Shown here piece after piece: positions 63,316 to 64,000 of a stretch of 64,000 bases of DNA. Position 1 is the first letter of the stretch; every line of letters begins with the position of its first letter. The translations under genes and the position numbers were made by a program. The stretch is from Euglena gracilis (taxonomy: Eukaryota; Euglenida; Euglenophyceae; Euglenales). Location of the stretch: the NCBI GenBank assembly GCA_039621445.1, contig CP154956.1, positions 60,273,178 to 60,337,177 on the forward strand, written 5' to 3'. The notes below the pieces were generated by a model, which saw only the letters and a list, made by a program, of their open reading frames with translations, was not told the origin of the DNA and did not search any database.

Positions 63316-64000
63316 GACCCCCCCCCCACCCGTAAAAGAAAGTTTGCCTTCAAAAGCCCTTGGTCCGCACAAAATGGGGGCCAGTGTGGGGAAGTGTACG
63401 TTTGATTCCCAATTCCCCAAAAAGGCTTCGCTTTCGCCTTGTCGCACCTACTTGGGGACTTAAAACCAGAGTAACATAAAAAACCTCTTTTGAGCTTCCG
63501 CACACGGCAGACGCAAAGCACAAGGAAGGAAAACAACAGGAGAAAACAGAGTTGTTGGAATTTTTTAATGAAATATAAGAAAGACTAAATAAGAACACCA
63601 CCTGTGCAGAAATGGAGGCTAGGCACAGCGGGGGGGGCTGAGGGGGGCAGGGATCCCGTTTTTTATGTCTTTTTTCATTTTCGACGAAACAGGGGTAAAC
63701 AACAGAAAAAATCACGTTTTTTTCGTCTCAGAAAGTGACGGTGGTGGGGCGAACCGAATCCACCGACCAGTGGCACAGCCTACTGGATTTGAGTGTTCGA
63801 GGGTGCGAGGCTATATACAACGAAGGAGCGTGGGTCGAGCGGTGAGAGCAAGGGCAAAGCCCAAGCAGAGAGTGATGATGGGTGGAGAGGTGTGAAGTGT
63901 GCATGCGCGGTGGTGTTCTCCGGCTATGTGGCTCCGGAAAGCTGGTGCAACGGGGAGCATTTTCACCTTATGAGTTCAGGATCATACGATCTGTGGCTCT
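63316..64000. other. Unassigned right edge
   Basis: No recognised gene or repeat apart from a short decayed match to DIRS terminal sequence up to about 63,365. ORFs up to 133 codons lack family features. Confidence 0.4.

Overview
This window is nuclear DNA from a large, repeat-rich eukaryotic genome. It holds GT..AG introns, transposable elements of several eukaryotic superfamilies, long minisatellites and a broken eEF1A fragment with a canonical intron. It has no bacterial operon structure, no rRNA and no intact host gene. The species cannot be fixed from the sequence. An alga or other protist is my guess, because the Ty3 element type (chromodomain plus captured cytosine methyltransferase) is one I recall from algal and dinoflagellate genomes.

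Layout. 1-16.7 kb: C-rich degenerate repeat DNA. It has a 50-bp minisatellite in two arrays (1.6-3.9 and 6.0-7.3 kb), a 36-bp minisatellite, an eroded ~43-bp minisatellite, an orphan methyltransferase-like ORF (4.1-5.0 kb, minus) and a dead Ty3 RT/RNase H piece that the second array cuts in two. 16.7-34.3 kb: three DIRS-like (tyrosine-recombinase) retroelements head to tail on the minus strand. The first two both carry the same ~3.3-kb unknown insert X in RT, so a unit was tandemly duplicated; the first also gained a 1.55-kb element with a 12-bp target duplication. 34.8-54.7 kb: a fourth DIRS-like remnant, split by a complete Ty3/chromovirus-type LTR retrotransposon (36,335-54,196, minus). That element is itself split by a 4.85-kb hAT DNA transposon (46,420-51,264, plus). 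54.7-63.3 kb: a plus-strand DIRS-like element carrying an insert with an eEF1A gene fragment, a second hAT copy, a hAT-like MITE and a 2.4-kb inversion. 63.3-64 kb: nothing recognised.

The most interesting object is the LTR element. On the minus strand it reads LTR, initiator-Met-tRNA primer site, long coiled-coil Gag, capsid-like Gag, cytosine-5 DNA methyltransferase, aspartic protease, RT, RNase H, integrase, chromodomain, then a proline-rich ORF with a membrane helix that needs removal of a 72-nt intron, polypurine tract, LTR. A chromodomain to read chromatin, a methyltransferase to write DNA methylation and a membrane-anchored third ORF in one element are unusual together. All copies here are damaged: frameshifts (often at C/G homopolymers), in-frame TAG/TAA codons, active-site changes and several short inversions, one through the methyltransferase itself.

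Nesting is dated by target duplications: DIRS-like RT first, then the LTR element (CAGG), then hAT (GCCGCGGC); independently, hAT in the right-hand DIRS (GGTGCCAC) and a MITE in its recombinase.
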